Of a DNA stretch of 64,000 nt, positions 29,431-41,142 are shown piece by piece. Under the pieces are notes generated by a model that was given only the letters and a program-made list of their open reading frames with translations, had not been told where the DNA came from and searched no databases. Origin of the DNA: Xylocopa sonorina (lineage: Eukaryota > Arthropoda > Insecta > Hymenoptera > Apidae); NCBI RefSeq assembly GCF_050948175.1, contig NW_027490093.1:2728001-2792000 (forward strand), given 5' to 3'. Position 1 is the first letter of the stretch, and each line of letters opens with the position of its first letter. Both the position numbers and the translations under genes were made by a program.

Positions 29431-32400
29431 CTTATCATGAATCACAGATGTGAGATGCGACATCTCGTTTTAAGAAGCATTAGAATTCAATGGCCTCGAT
29501 ACGTAGACATCTGCAAACGTTATTTCCTAGCAAGGAAGCGTCGCATTTACATTCTTTTGGGGTGAATACGATGTAGAGATAACACTGCACAATGAATATT
29601 ATATCTTATAATGAAACATAGTAATGAGATGCGATATCGCGATTTAAGATGCTTTAGAACTCTATTGCTTCGATACGTGGACATCTGGAAACGCTATTTC
29701 CTAGCAAGGAAGTGTCGCATTTACATCGTTTTGAAGTGAATACGAGGTATACATGATACTTCGCAATGAATATTATATCTTATCATGAAACATAGAAATG
29801 AGATGCCATATCGCGTTTTAAGAAGAATTAGAACCCTATTGCTTCGATACGTAGACATCTGCAAACGCTATTTCCTAGGAAGGAAGAGTCGCATTTATAT
29901 TCTTTTGAAGTGAATGCGAGTTATACATAACATTGCAGAATGAATATTATATATTATCATGAAACATAGAAATGAGATGGGATATCGCGATATAAGATGC
30001 ATTAGAACTTTATTGCTTCGATACGTAGACATTAGCAATCGCTATTTCCTAGCAAGGAAGTGTCGCATTTACATTGATTTGACGTGAATACGAGGAATAC
30101 ATGAAACTTCGCAATGAGCATTATATCTTATCATGAAACATAGAAATGAGATGCGATATCGCGTTTTGGTATGCAATAGAAATCTGATGCTACGATACGC
30201 AGAAATCTGCAAACGCTATTTCCTAGCAAGGAAGTGTCGCATTTACATTCTTTTGAGGTGAATACGAGGTATAAATAACACTCCACAATGAATATTATAT
30301 CTTATCGTGAAACATAGAAATGTGATGTGATATCGCGTTTTAAGAAGCATTGGATCTCTATTGCTACGATACGCAGACATCTGCAAACGTTATTTCCTAG
30401 CAAGGAAGTGTCGCATTTACATTCTCTTGAAGTGAATACGAGGTATACATGACACTTCGCAATGAATATTATATCTTATCCTGAAACATAGGAATGAGAT
30501 GCGGTATCGCGTTTAAAGAAGGATTAGAACTCTATTGCTTCGATACGTGGACAACTGGAAACGCTATTTCCTAGCAAGGAAGTGTGGCACTTACATTCGT
30601 TTGAAGTGTAGACGAGGTATACATGACACTTCGCAATGAATATTATATCTTATCATGAAACATAGAAATGAGATGCGACATCTCGATTCAGAAGCATCAG
30701 AACTCTATTGTTACGATACGTAGACATCTGCAAACGCTATTTCCTCGCAAGAAAGTGTCGCATTTACATTCCTTTGAAGTGAATAGGAGGTATACATGAC
30801 ACTTCGCAATGAATATTATATCCTATCATGAAACATAGAAGTGCAATGCGATATCGAGTTTTAAGTAGCATTAGAACACTATTGCTAGGATACGTAGACA
30901 TCTGCAAACGCTATTTCCTGCCTAAGAAGTGGAGCATTTCCATTCTGTTGAAGCGAATGCGAGGTATACATAACACTGCACAGTGAATATTATATCTTAT
31001 CACGAAACATAGAAATGAGGAGCGATATCGCGGTTTAAGAAGCGTTAGAACTCTATTGCTTCGATACGTAGACATCTGCAAACGCTACTTCCTAGCAAGG
31101 AAGTGTCGTATTTACATTCTTTTGAAGTGAATACGAGGTATACATAACACTCCACAATGAATATTATACCTTATCATGAATCATAGAAATGAGGTGCGAT
31201 ATCGCGATGTAAGAAAAATTGGAACTCTAATACTTCGATACGTAGACTTCTGCAAACGCTACTTCCTAGCAAGGAAGTGTCGCACTTACATTCTTTTGAA
31301 GTGAATACGAGGTATACAGAACACTCCACAATGAATATCATATCTTATCATGAAACATAGAAATGAGGAGCGATATCGCGGTTTAAGGAGCGTTAGAACT
31401 CTATTGCTACGATACGTAGACATCAGCCGTCGCTATTTCCTAACAAGGAAGTGTCGCATTTACATTCTTTTGAAGTGAATACGAGGTATACATAGCACTT
31501 CGCAGTGAATATTATATCTTATCATGAAACATAGAAATGAGATGCGATATCTCGATTTAAGAAGCATTACAACTCTATTGCTTTGATACGTAGACATCTG
31601 GAAACGTAATTTCCTAGAAAGGAAGTGTCGCATTTACATTCATTTGAAGTGTAGACGAGATGGACATAACACTGCACAATGAATATTATATCTTATCATA
31701 AAACATAGGAATGAGATGCGATATCGCGTTTTAAGAAGCATTAGAACTCTACTGCTCCGGTACGTAGACATCTGGAAACGCTATTTCCTATAAAGGAAGT
31801 GTCGCATTTACATTCATTTGTAGCGTAGGTAAGGAATACATAACACTTCGCAATGAATATTATATCTTATCGTGAGACATAGAAATGGGATGCGATATCG
31901 CGATTTAAGGAGCATTAGAACACTATTGCTTCGATACGTAGACATCTGGAAACGTTATTTCCTAGAAAGGAAGTGTCGCATTTACATTCATTTGAAGTGA
32001 ATAAGAGGTATACGTGACACTTCGCAATGAATATTATATCTTATCATGAGACATAGCAATGAGATGCGATATCGCGTTTTAAGAAGCATTAGAACACTAT
32101 TGCTACGATACGTAGACATCTGCAAACGCTATTTCCTAGCAAGAAGGTGTCGCATTTACATTCTTTTGAAGTGAATAAGATGTATACGTGACACTTCGCA
32201 ATGAATATTATATCTTATCATGAAACACAGAAATGAGATGCGATATCGCGATTTAAGAAGCATCAGTACTCTGTTGCTTCGATACGTAGACAACTAAAAA
32301 CGCTACTTCCTAGCAAGGAAGTGTCGCACTTACATTCATTGAGGTGTATACGAGGTATACGTAACACTCCGCAATGAATACTACGTCTTATCATGAAACA

Positions 32401-35070
32401 TAGAAATGAGATGCGTTATCGCGTTTTAGGAAACATTAGAGCTCTATTGCTACGGTACGTAGACGTGTGGGAACGCTATTTCGTAGAAAGAAAGTGTCGC
32501 ATTTACATTCATTTGAAGTGAATATGAGGTACACATAACACTCCACAATGAATATTATATCTTATCGTGAAACATAGAAATGAGATGCGATATTGTGATT
32601 TAAGTAGCATTAGAACACAATTTCCTCGATACGTAGACATCTGGAAACGCTATTTTCTAGAAAGGATGTATCGCATTTTCATTCGTTTGAAGTGAAGACG
32701 AGGAATACATAACACTTGGCAATTAATATTATATCCTATCATGAAGCATAGAAATGAGATTCGATATCGCGTATTAAGAAGCTGTAGAACTCTATTGCTA
32801 CGATACGCAGACATCTGCAAACGCTATTTCCTAGCAAGGTAGTGTCGCATTTACATCCTTTTGTAGTGAATACGATGTATACATGACACTTCGCAATGAA
32901 TATTATATCTTATCATGAAACATAGAATTGTGATGCGATATTGCGAATTAAGAAGCACCAGTACTCTGTTGCTTCGATACGTAGACAACTGCAAACGCTA
33001 CTTCCTAGCAAGGAAGTGTCGCACTTACGTTCATTAAAGTGTATACGAGGTTTACGTAACACTTCGCAATGAGTATTATAGTTTATCATGGAACATAGGA
33101 ATGAGATGCGATATCGCGTTTCAAGAAGCATTAGAACTCTATTGCTTCGATGCGTAGACATCTGGAAACGCTATTTCCTAGCAAGGAAGTGTCGCATTTA
33201 CATTCATTTGAAGTGTAGACGAGGAATACATGACACTTCGTAATGAATATTATATCTTATCATGAAACATAGAAATGAGATGCGATATCACGTTTTAAGA
33301 AGCATTAGAACTCTATTGCTTCGATACGTAGACATCTGGAAACGTAATTTTCTAGGAAGGAAGTGTCGGATTTACATTCATTTGAAGTGTGTGCGAGGTA
33401 TACATGACACTTCGCAATGAATATTATATCATATCATGAAACATAGAAATGTGATGCGATATCGCGATTTAAGACGCATCAGAACTCTATTGCTTCTATA
33501 CGTAGACAACTGCAAGCGCTGCTTGCTCTCAAGGAAATTTAGCACTTTCATTCATTTGAAGTGTATACGAGGTATGTGTATCACCTCGAAATGAGTATTA
33601 TATCTTATCAAGAAGCATAGAAATGAGATACGATATCGCGTTTTAAGAAGCAATAGAACTCCATTGCTACGTTACGTAGATATCTGCAGACGCTACTTCC
33701 TAGCATGGAAGTGTCGCAATTACATTCATTTGATGTGCATCCAGGGTATTCATGACACTTCGCAATGAATATTATATCTTATCATGAAACATAGATATGA
33801 AATGCGACATCGGGATTTAAGAAGCATAAAACTCTATTTCTTCGATACGTAGACATCTGCATACGCTATTTCCTAGCAAGGAACTGACGTATTTACATTC
33901 ATTTGAAGTGTAGACGAGAAATACATAACACTTCGCAATGAATATTATATCTTATCACGAAACATAGAAATGAGATTCGATATCGCGTTTTAAGAAGCAT
34001 TAGAACACTATTGCTTCGATACGTAGACATCTACAAACGCTATTTCCTAGCAAGGAACTGTCGTATTTACATTCCTTTGATGTGAATACGAGGTATACAT
34101 AACAGTGCGCAATGAATATTATACCTTATCATGAAACATAGATCACGATTTAAGAAGCATTAGAACTCTATTGCTTCGATGCGTAGACATCTGGAAACGC
34201 TATTTCCTAGCAAGGAAGTGTCGCATTTACATTCATTTGAAGTGTACACGAGGAATACATAACACTTCGCAACGAATATTATATCTTATCATAAGACATA
34301 GAAATGAGACGCGATATCCCGTTTTAAGAAGCTTTGGAAATCTATTGCTTCGATACGTAGACAACTGCAAATACTATTTCCTTGCAAGGAAGTGTCGCAT
34401 TTTCGTTCATTTGAAGTGAATACGAGATATATATAACACTGCACTATGAGTATTATATCTTATTATTAAACATAGAAATTAGATGCAATCTCGCGATTTA
34501 AGAAGCATTAGAACTCTATTGCTACGATACGTAGATATCTACAAACGCTATTTACTAGCAAGGAAGTGTCGCATTTCCATTCATTTGAAGCGTAAACGAG
34601 AAATATATAACACTTCGCAATGAATATTATATCTTGTCATGAAACATAGAAATGGGATGCGATATCGCGATCTAAGAAGAACTAGAACCCTATTTCATCG
34701 ATACATAGACTTCTGCAAACGCTACTTCCTAGCAAGCACGTACCGCATTTACATTTTTTTGAAGTGAATACGAGGTATACAATGACACTTCGCAGTGCAT
34801 ATTATATCTTATCATGGGACATATAAATGGGATGCGATATCCCGTTTTAAGAAGTTTTGGAACTCTATTGCTTGGAAACGTAGACATCTGCCAACGCTAT
34901 TTCCCAGCAAGGAATTGTCGCATTTACATTCATTTGATGTGTATCCGAGGTACTCATGACAATTCGCAATGAATATTATATCTCATCATGAAACATAGGA
35001 ATGAGATGCGATATCGCGTTTTGAGAAGCATTAGAACTCTACTGCTTCGATACGTTGATATCTGCAAACG

Positions 35071-35074
35071 CTAC
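35071..35074. repeat. Target-site duplication, left (ctac)
   Basis: The 4 bp ctac precedes the TGTGAC start of the 5' LTR and recurs at 44112-44115 after the GTGACA end of the 3' LTR. Removing the element and one copy restores a normal satellite reading, cgctac followed by ttcctagcaagg. Four bp is usual for Ty3/gypsy integrases. Confidence 0.9.
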
Positions 35075-35076
35075 TG

Positions 35077-35450
35077 TGACTTCAGGCGTGCCGCCTGCCA
35101 CCCTCTCAACGCACCACAGCAACCACCCTCACGCGCCTGCACCACAGGCAACACCCAGGCGCAACTCGCCGTCTCTCTCGCTCCAGGGGACATACCCTCC
35201 GTCTCACTCGCACCCGCAGAGGTGCTCGCCATCTCGCTCGCACCAAGGACCATGTGCGCTGTCCCGCTCCCACTCAAGGAGCCATCCACCGTCTCACTCT
35301 TACCTGCAGGGAAACTCGCCCTCTCGCTCACTCCAGGGACGTACCAGGAGAATCAACCTCCACGAGATCCGACGACGGGAACCCTCACCGTACAAAGGAC
35401 TCTACGATTTCACCATCCCAGATCTGCCATGCCCAAAATACTATTTCTAA
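35077..35450 (+). pseudogene. LTR copy of the tail-ORF 3' portion
   Basis: The frame that enters the 3' LTR from the internal region (see 42212-43066) is also open here, from the first LTR codons (VTSGVPPATLS) to a stop at 35448-35450. It has no start codon within the LTR; upstream it opens by chance into satellite. It holds the Ser/His/Arg-rich repeats and ends with the aromatic tail CPKYYF. In the 5' LTR this stretch should lie in U3, upstream of the probable start of transcription, so it is a copy of the 3' coding sequence and not an expressed gene. Confidence 0.6.
35158..35345 (+). repeat. Coding minisatellite in U3 of the 5' LTR
   Basis: Imperfect tandem units of about 27-33 bp built on ctc(g/t)cc(g/a)tct(c/t)(g/t)ctc, translating to Ser-rich units such as SPSLSLQG, PSHSHPQRC, SPSRSHQG and PSHSYLQG. 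The 3' LTR has 40 more codons of the same units. The reading frame is kept in both. Confidence 0.7.
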
Positions 35451-35789
35451 GATTATTAATTAACATTATATATATACTCCTACATTCTAAGCTCTATATT
35501 CCTAGCTCATAGAATTTACACGACACTACTTTATAACGACACAAACAACACACATTTTACATTTAACGCGTAATTTCTAATTTCATACTTGTATCTCTAT
35601 ATTCATAAGTTGCGCTAATTAAGTAACCCGCGACGCGCGAGATCGCGACCGCCTCAGCGGCACGCGCCGCTAACCCCACCACGCAACGCCAAGACCCATT
35701 CGGGCGTCCTCATACTCCCACCTACGTTCGCACGCGACCGAAGCGCTCCGAGAGTCGAGGAGGTCGCAGACGCATCTTGGGAGATACAG

Positions 35790-35807
35790 TCAGTCAGTAC
35801 CGTCAGT
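35790..35807 (+). promoter_or_regulatory. Clustered TCAGT initiator-like motifs in the LTR
   Basis: TCAGT occurs three times in 18 bp (35790, 35794, 35803), and the cluster is kept in the 3' LTR at about 43407-43424. TCAGT is the common arthropod RNA polymerase II initiator and is used by Drosophila gypsy-type LTRs. No TATA box at the proper distance was recognised. The exact start site is a guess. The cluster is not evident at the equivalent place in the solo LTR at 58454-60053. Confidence 0.4.
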
Positions 35808-35983
35808 ACGGTACAGTTCTATCTCGCCTTCGGGCACTTCCAATTCCAAGTCTCTTCCAAGTCGCGCCTTAGGGCCGTCGCGCAGCCTCTATGAGATTCC
35901 TAGTTCTAAAGTCTTTGTTCTAATTCCTAATTCATAGTTAACCTAGTCTTAATACTTAGAAATAATTGTTCTTGTACCCTTTG

Positions 35984-36002
35984 ATTTAGAATATACTTTA
36001 TT
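35984..36002 (+). promoter_or_regulatory. 17-bp block conserved between two LTR families
   Basis: The string atttagaatatacttta followed by tt is present here, in the 3' LTR (about 43602-43618) and, identically, in the otherwise diverged solo LTR at 59245-59263. It is AT-rich and lies in the central part of the LTR. It may be a promoter or RNA-processing element; the function is unknown. Confidence 0.4.
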
Positions 36003-36093
36003 ATTTTCCTACCACATCAAGTTCTAGTTCATTCCAACTCCATTTCTAAATTCAATTATATTTTAATACAAATTCTTCCAAGTTCGTAACAAC

Positions 36094-36492
36094 TTGAGTG
36101 TTTATAAACGAACTCTTAGCGCCGGGAGGAAGAATTTAATCCATTATCTCGTGCGGAATACGTTGGTGAAACGCCAGAATTCTTCGTTCATCGACGGACG
36201 GCGACATTCATCGCAGCTCCACCGTCACAACGCCGATTTCAGCCAGCCGTACGCCGACTCCTCCCCCGAGAACGACCCTCGACGATCGCCACATCTGAAA
36301 GCAGAAGAGGGTAATCAGCGAAAGGTAAGTAAAATCCCTCCTTACACGCGTTCGCGATTGTTTACGGTGCCCGCGTCTTGCCAGAATCGACGGACCCGGT
36401 CATACGCGTTTTATACCGGACTGAATTCTCGACAAAAATGCTTGTGTCATTCAGCCTCCTGGGATACGAATAATTTGTTCGCCCGGACGTGA
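36094..36492 (+). other. 132-codon open frame in the 5' LTR, doubtful gene
   Basis: An ATG-started frame ending two bases before the LTR end. The 3' LTR has the same frame, also 132 codons and uninterrupted, at 43711-44109. The product would be basic and has no recognised domain. Most differences between the two copies change the amino acid (for example NDPRRS against NDTQRS near the middle, and several near the C terminus), which argues against selection on the protein. A strong splice donor lies inside it at 36325. Probably a chance frame in the R/U5 leader, or an upstream ORF. Confidence 0.25.
36321..36330 (+). promoter_or_regulatory. Splice-donor consensus in the LTR leader
   Basis: AAAG followed by GTAAGT is a near-perfect 5' splice site, 170 bp before the LTR end and upstream of the primer-binding site. 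The 3' LTR has it at 43942 and the solo LTR of the second family has AAAG/GTAAGG at 59898, about 155 bp before its end. The shared placement suggests use in making a spliced subgenomic RNA. The acceptor is not established; tgaatgcag/gt at about 42221 is one candidate before the tail ORF. Confidence 0.45.
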
Positions 36493-36501
36493 CATAATTT
36501 C

Positions 36502-36519
36502 TGGTGACAGCGGTGGGAT
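36502..36519 (+). promoter_or_regulatory. Primer-binding site, tRNA-Leu type
   Basis: Seven bases after the 5' LTR, tggtgacagcggtgggat starts with TGG, complementary to the tRNA 3' CCA end. Its complement reads as an acceptor stem and T-arm with CCCACCGCTG before CACCA, the pattern of animal leucine tRNAs with a CCCACCGCTG 3' arm. It would prime minus-strand synthesis. The tRNA assignment is from memory of tRNA ends; a match to the host tRNA set would settle it. Confidence 0.65.
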
Positions 36520-36569
36520 ATTCGCGTATAACTTATCGGAAATTCTGCTGAATAAGTGTACGAACAGGC

Positions 36570-37871
36570 ATGGCGACGCGCACGCCGACAAAGCGAACGC
36601 GGCTTCAGGTACAATAGGACGCCGCCGCAACCGAATCCGATACTCACCGAACGTTAGATTTTCACGATGCTCTCGCAATCGACGCCGCCGGACCTTCAAA
36701 CGATAATACGGATAAAGAACAAGCGATCGCTACGTTAAATCGCCAAATAGATTTCATGCGTTGGGAATTGGAATCCTTACGCGCGGCACATTCCGCAAAC
36801 GCCGACACTATCTCTTTCGGAACTCCGCACCTGCAACCGACACGTAGTTCAGGGTCCGATTCACCAAACTCTCAAACAGATAGGTTTATTTTTCGCGAAG
36901 CAATAGATAGCATCCCTATATTCGATGGCAAAAACTTGCCAATATTACAGTTCTTGCGGGCCTGTAAACGGGCAAGGGAGTTGATTTCGCCCGAAGGAGA
37001 ACCCTCGTTCACCAAACTCATTGTCAATCGTTTACGCGGCTGTGCATACCTGGCCGTAGAGGACGAGCAATGCTCTTCGGTCGGACAACTGACCGATATT
37101 CTACGAGCCGCATTCGGAAATACAAAGTCAACCGACCATTACAGGGGCGAACTAACTAATACATTCATGCGCCCAGGAGAACATATCCTCGATTTCATAG
37201 GTAGAATTAAAGACCTACGTAACGCAGCAATCGACTGCGAACGGTTCGATTCCGCCGAATTAGTAAATTCACGTTCCGGAATAGACGCGCTTACGCTTAG
37301 GTGTTTTTGCGACGAGCTTATCCCGGAAATTCGACATTCGATGAACACGCGATTGTACGAAACATACGCGGACGCGTTCGCTCACGCTAAGGAGTTGTAC
37401 AGGCGACACGAATTAGACAAAGAGAGACTCTCCTCGTCGCGTCCCCGTACAGAAAATTTTCACTTCGAGCGCCGGCAAGAAACGGTTTGCGCTCGTTGTA
37501 ATAGTCGCGGTCATGTCACCCGCGATTGCAGGTACGCATATCATAGACCGTCAGTCACGTAACCACGGGAAGAAACCCCGAGGTATCCTCGACAGGAACG
37601 ACCGCCTGTAACGGGACCTCCGCGCGGTCAGTACGCACCGCCCGATCGACGGGATCTCGTTTGTAGGTACTGCCGAAACCTGGGACATAGCATAGACGAA
37701 TGTCGAAAGCGACAATTTAATAATGTCGGAAATAACGTTTCGCGCCCGAATCCGGGAAACGCGAACGGCCTCCCGACCCGCCGCGAGACGGTACGCGAGG
37801 CCGGCTACGATCGCCGAGTTCCCGCCTTAACGAACGACGAGTCAATCTCGATAATAGAAGAGCAGCAGTAA
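36570..37871 (+). pseudogene. gag: gag, broken by two in-frame stops
   Basis: Gag polyprotein, which forms the particle and packages the RNA. The start is set at the ATG at 36570 (MATRTPTKRTRL), 75 bp after the LTR; the natural end is the TAA at 37869-37871, about 433 codons. A TAG at 36615-36617 (codon 16) and a TAA at 37560-37562 interrupt it, so the longest open part is 36756-37562. The middle (about 36890-37420) is a retrotransposon capsid-type region with a helical pattern. Two CCHC zinc knuckles of C-x2-C-x4-H-x4-C form follow: CARCNSRGHVTRDC at 37488-37529 and CRYCRNLGHSIDEC at 37662-37703. The second stop lies between the knuckles, so the reading after it is still clearly gag. The pol frame overlaps the last 110 bp or so at -1. 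Confidence 0.88.
37754..37803 (+). promoter_or_regulatory. Programmed -1 frameshift signal: GGGAAAC plus stem
   Basis: The heptamer GGGAAAC at 37754-37760 lies in the gag frame as G GGA AAC, the correct phase for simultaneous slippage by -1. Five bases later CGGCCTC (37766-37772) can pair perfectly with GAGGCCG (37797-37803), leaving a GC-rich 24-base loop. From the slip point the -1 frame is open into the protease, while gag ends 110 bp later at 37871. GGGAAAC is a slippery site used by several retroviruses. Whether the structure is a hairpin or a pseudoknot cannot be told from reading. Confidence 0.82.
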
Positions 37872-38529
37872 ACATAACGGGTAAAACTAGCGTCCCCACG
37901 GTTGTCATAAATTCTAACGCGTTAATTGAACCCGTAGTAATGATGATCGACACCGGAGCCGAGATCAACGTGATCAAGGAAAACGCGCTAAAACCTAAAA
38001 CTCTAATTAACACTGCAGAACGCCTAACTATTACCGGTGTAACTCAGGGAACCGTAGCCACCTTAGGGACGGTTACGTTACCGATATTTTCTCGTGACGT
38101 TCCGTTTAATGTTGTCAGTTCCGACTTCCCAATTAAATCCGCCGGGATCCTGGGATCCGGGTTTTGTGCAGAAGCGGATATATCTTTTAGAAATAAATAT
38201 ATCCTGTGGCACGGGAATAGGATCCTATTTGCACGTCGCGAAGACGTTTTAAATAAAATAATACTTCCTCCGCGGACTAACTCGGGCATACGCGTCGGAA
38301 TAATTAATTCAGGCGTAGGCGAAGGAATAATCCCCCGAACACAGATCGCGAAGGGAGTATATTTCGGTCATGCTATCGTTAAAGTGCGAAACGGCCATGC
38401 GATAGCAAGCATAATTAATGCGACCGATACCGAGATCGAGATCGCGGTGCCCAGAATTCATCTGGACCCGCTTCCCGTTCTCGAATCGCTGAAACGCGAA
38501 CCAGCGTTATATTCGTTATTTACGAATAC

Positions 38530-38775
38530 TTCTAAATCCACTGTTTCTAATACAAAAATCAATACTAAATCCACTGTTTCTAATACAAAAATCAATACTA
38601 AATCCACTGTTTCTAATACAAAAATGAATACTAAATCCACTGTTTCAAGCATGCGTACTAATTCTACTAATACTAAATCCACTGTTTCCAGCATGCCTAC
38701 TAATCCAATTAATACTAAATCCACTGTCTCAAGCATGTGTACTAACTCGACTAATTCCAAATCCACTGTATCCAC
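38530..38775 (+). repeat. In-frame tandem repeats between protease and RT
   Basis: Three units of 33 bp (aatactaaatccactgtttc plus taatacaaaaatc) encode NTKSTVSNTKI-like repeats. They are followed by about three units near 42 bp encoding KSTVSSM-TNSTNT-like repeats. All units are multiples of three and keep the pol frame. The segment is a Ser/Thr/Asn/Lys-rich, presumably unstructured spacer. It probably varies in length among copies of the family. Confidence 0.85.
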
Positions 38776-40769
38776 TCTAAAACGAGTATTCCCAAATCCC
38801 ACTGTATCTTATGCTAACATTGTTTCAAAATCCACTACAAATTCTACGAATTCCAACAAAAATCTCTTACCATCGTCACGCGATATTCAACACAAAGTTT
38901 CCAACCATGATAAATCTTCCAATAACAACCTCAGAAAATCCACAAAAATTTTTTCAAGTACCATCGAAGGTATCCGCGCGAAAGATACACAAAATAAATC
39001 TCTTCTCAAAAGCGATAGCGAACGACACTTGAAACGCGACACTCCGCGCGCCACTCAAAATGTAACGCAACCTCAAAGCCGATTCGACGAAATAGTCGCG
39101 TCACTCCGTCTAGATCATCTAAACAGCGAAGAAAGAAATAATATATACAAACTGATTTCTAACAATCAAGATTTATTCCATCTCCCAGGCGATAAATTAG
39201 GATTTACCAATGTAACCGAGCACCGTATTCCAACGATAAATGATCAGCCAATAAACGTGAAACAATACCGCTTCCCGCCGATACACAAGGAAGAAATACA
39301 ACGTCAAATAGATCAATTACTAGAAAAGGAAATTATTAAACCGTCAAAATCTCCATATAATTCACCGCTCTGGGTTGTACCCAAGAAACCGGATTCTTTA
39401 GGAAATAAAAGATGGAGAGTTGTAATAGACTATCGAAGCCTGAACGAAAAATCCATCGCCGATGCGTACCCGCTCCCGTGTATAACGGAGATACTAGATA
39501 AGTTAGGAAGCGCAAAGTACTTCAGTACCTTTGATTTAGCAAGTGGATTCCATCAAATCCCAATGTCAGCATCAGATTCCGCTAAAACCGCATTTTCGAC
39601 CCCTCACGGCCACTACGAATTTCAAAGAATGCCGTTCGGTCTCCGTAACGCCCCAGCCACCTTCCAACGGCTGATGGACAATGTTCTAACAGGTTTGCAA
39701 GGCAATGAAATGTTTGTATATCTCGATGATATTGTTCTGTACGCCAGTTCTTTGCACGAACACGAGGTAAAATTTAATAAGCTTGTAGAACGCCTTCGAA
39801 ACGCGAACCTTGTCCTCCAGCCGGACAAGTGCGAGTTTTTGCGCCGTGAAGTAAATTATTTAAGGCACGTCATTAGCGAAAACGGGGTAAAACCCGATCC
39901 TAATAAAATATGAACAGTCAGAGACTTTCCACGTCCACAGAACCCAAAACAAATAAAACAGTTTCTCGGTCTCGCAGGATACTATCGCAGATTTATTTCA
40001 AATTTCTCTTCTATCGCGAAACCACTAACGAATCTCCTTAAAAAAGATATTACATTCATTTGGCGAAACGATCAGGAAATTGCATTCGTTACACTAAGAG
40101 ACATGCCCTGTGAAGCACCGATATTGCAGTATCCTGACTTTTCGAAACCGTTTATCATAACCTCAGACGCATCCGCCAATGCTATCGGCGCCGTTCTTAG
40201 TCAGGGCCCCATCGGTAGGGACCTTCCAATCGCCTACACGTCGCGCTTGCTGAATAATGCAGAGAAAAATTTGTCAACTATAGAAAAGGAGTGTTTGGGC
40301 ATCATTTACGCCGTTCATTATTTTAGACCATATATCTACGGTCGATCTTTCAAACTCGTGACAGACCACAGACCGTTGGTCTGGATGAACTCCGTCAAAG
40401 ATCCGTCCAGTAGATTAGTTCGTTGGCGCCTTAAACTGGCCGAATACGAATATGAAATCGTATACAAGCCAGGAAAGGTGAACATGAACGCAGATGCTTT
40501 GTCAAGAAACCCTGTCAGCGTAAAGCCAATTACACACTCCAGCGACTCCGAAGAAAACATTTTCGAGGTTCCAGTTCCTAAATCATCCAAACCTCCGCCG
40601 CCTCCTACACCAGCATCCTCGACAGAAAATATCGTCAGATCGCAATTACCGACAGAAAATCCTAGTTCCTCCTTACCGACAACGGTACCGACAGACCTAC
40701 CGACAGTGGACTACCCACCCGAAGTCAGGCAACGCCCTCTGTTCGTTACTACAAGAGACTCGTTATCCG

Positions 40770-41142
40770 CAAGGCACGATAATTTAGTCGTCTTTATCAC
40801 GAGAGGAGGCCGCCCGTACGAAACAGGCGCACGCGAACTTCAGAATGTAGGAAAATTCCATCAACATAAAGATAACGTTAACTTAGGAAGAGCCAAAGTA
40901 AGTTCTCGCGGAAATTATTTCCAAATTTCATTACCAGTTACGGAACACGAAAAGAAACAAGTCGACAATCAAATCCTTCTAGAATGTTTACAATCTCTAT
41001 ATGACGTAACACGCGAGCTTCAATTAGAATCGTTTAGCATAGCACAAACCGCAATTAATCAATTTACTCTTTCACAAATCAAACGAATCCTAGTAGATCT
41101 CTTTCTCGACACCAATATTCAAATTACGTTCTGCCAAGGTCT
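40770..41142 (+). other. Macro-domain-like segment between RNase H and integrase
   Basis: Part of pol. The peptide starts DNLVVFITRGG, continues through a variable stretch, and has a helix-like part (LLECLQSLYDVTREL) followed by ESFSIAQTAIN, then IKRILVDLF and a strand ITFC. The order strand, helix, SFSI strand, helix and final strand resembles the end of macro-domain folds, and similar segments are recalled at this place in other insect gypsy elements. The usual glycine-rich ligand loops are not obvious, so ADP-ribose binding is not claimed. Confidence 0.4.

Larger units (their letters stand above)
1..35074. repeat. 174-bp satellite array, left block
   Basis: Tandem array of an AT-rich monomer of about 174 bp. 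The landmark acgctattt recurs at 117, 291, 465, 639 and 813, each 174 bp apart, giving about 201 copies by length. Each monomer carries, in order, the inverted repeat ttcctagcaaggaa, gtgtcgcatttacatt, a variable linker (gaagtgaatacgagg, gaagtgtatgcgagg or gaagtgtagacgagg), gcaatgaatattatatctta, catgaaacatagaaatgag, the palindrome gcgatatcgc, ttttaagaagcattagaactc and gatacgtagacatctgcaaa. Monomers differ from one another at many sites but indels are rare. No transposase, RNA gene or host gene was found in it. Short open frames of 60-110 codons occur because the period is a multiple of three. The array resembles centromeric or pericentromeric satellite; that location is inferred. Confidence 0.97.
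35075..36494 (+). repeat. 5' LTR (1420 bp) of the gypsy element
   Basis: Begins TGTGACTTCAGG and ends GGACGTGACA, with the TG...CA boundaries expected of an integrase substrate. It matches the 3' LTR at 42571-44111 along its length. The main difference is a 120-bp shorter minisatellite in the U3 part; there is also a 1-base indel at about 35690. Repeated TCAGT motifs at about 35790, 35794 and 35803 resemble arthropod initiator sequences and could mark transcription start, though this is inference. A tatatatata run lies at about 35468. The start of U3 carries an open frame continuous with the tail ORF seen upstream of the 3' LTR. Confidence 0.93.

Noticed and set aside
1..35074. CRISPR-like regular repeats
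   Set aside because: The units are long (174 bp), contiguous and without unique spacers; the context is eukaryotic.
35071..35331. Minus-strand open frames in the LTR minisatellites (35071-35331, 42558-42947)
   Set aside because: They are antisense to the Ser-rich repeats, which lack stop codons in several frames because of composition.
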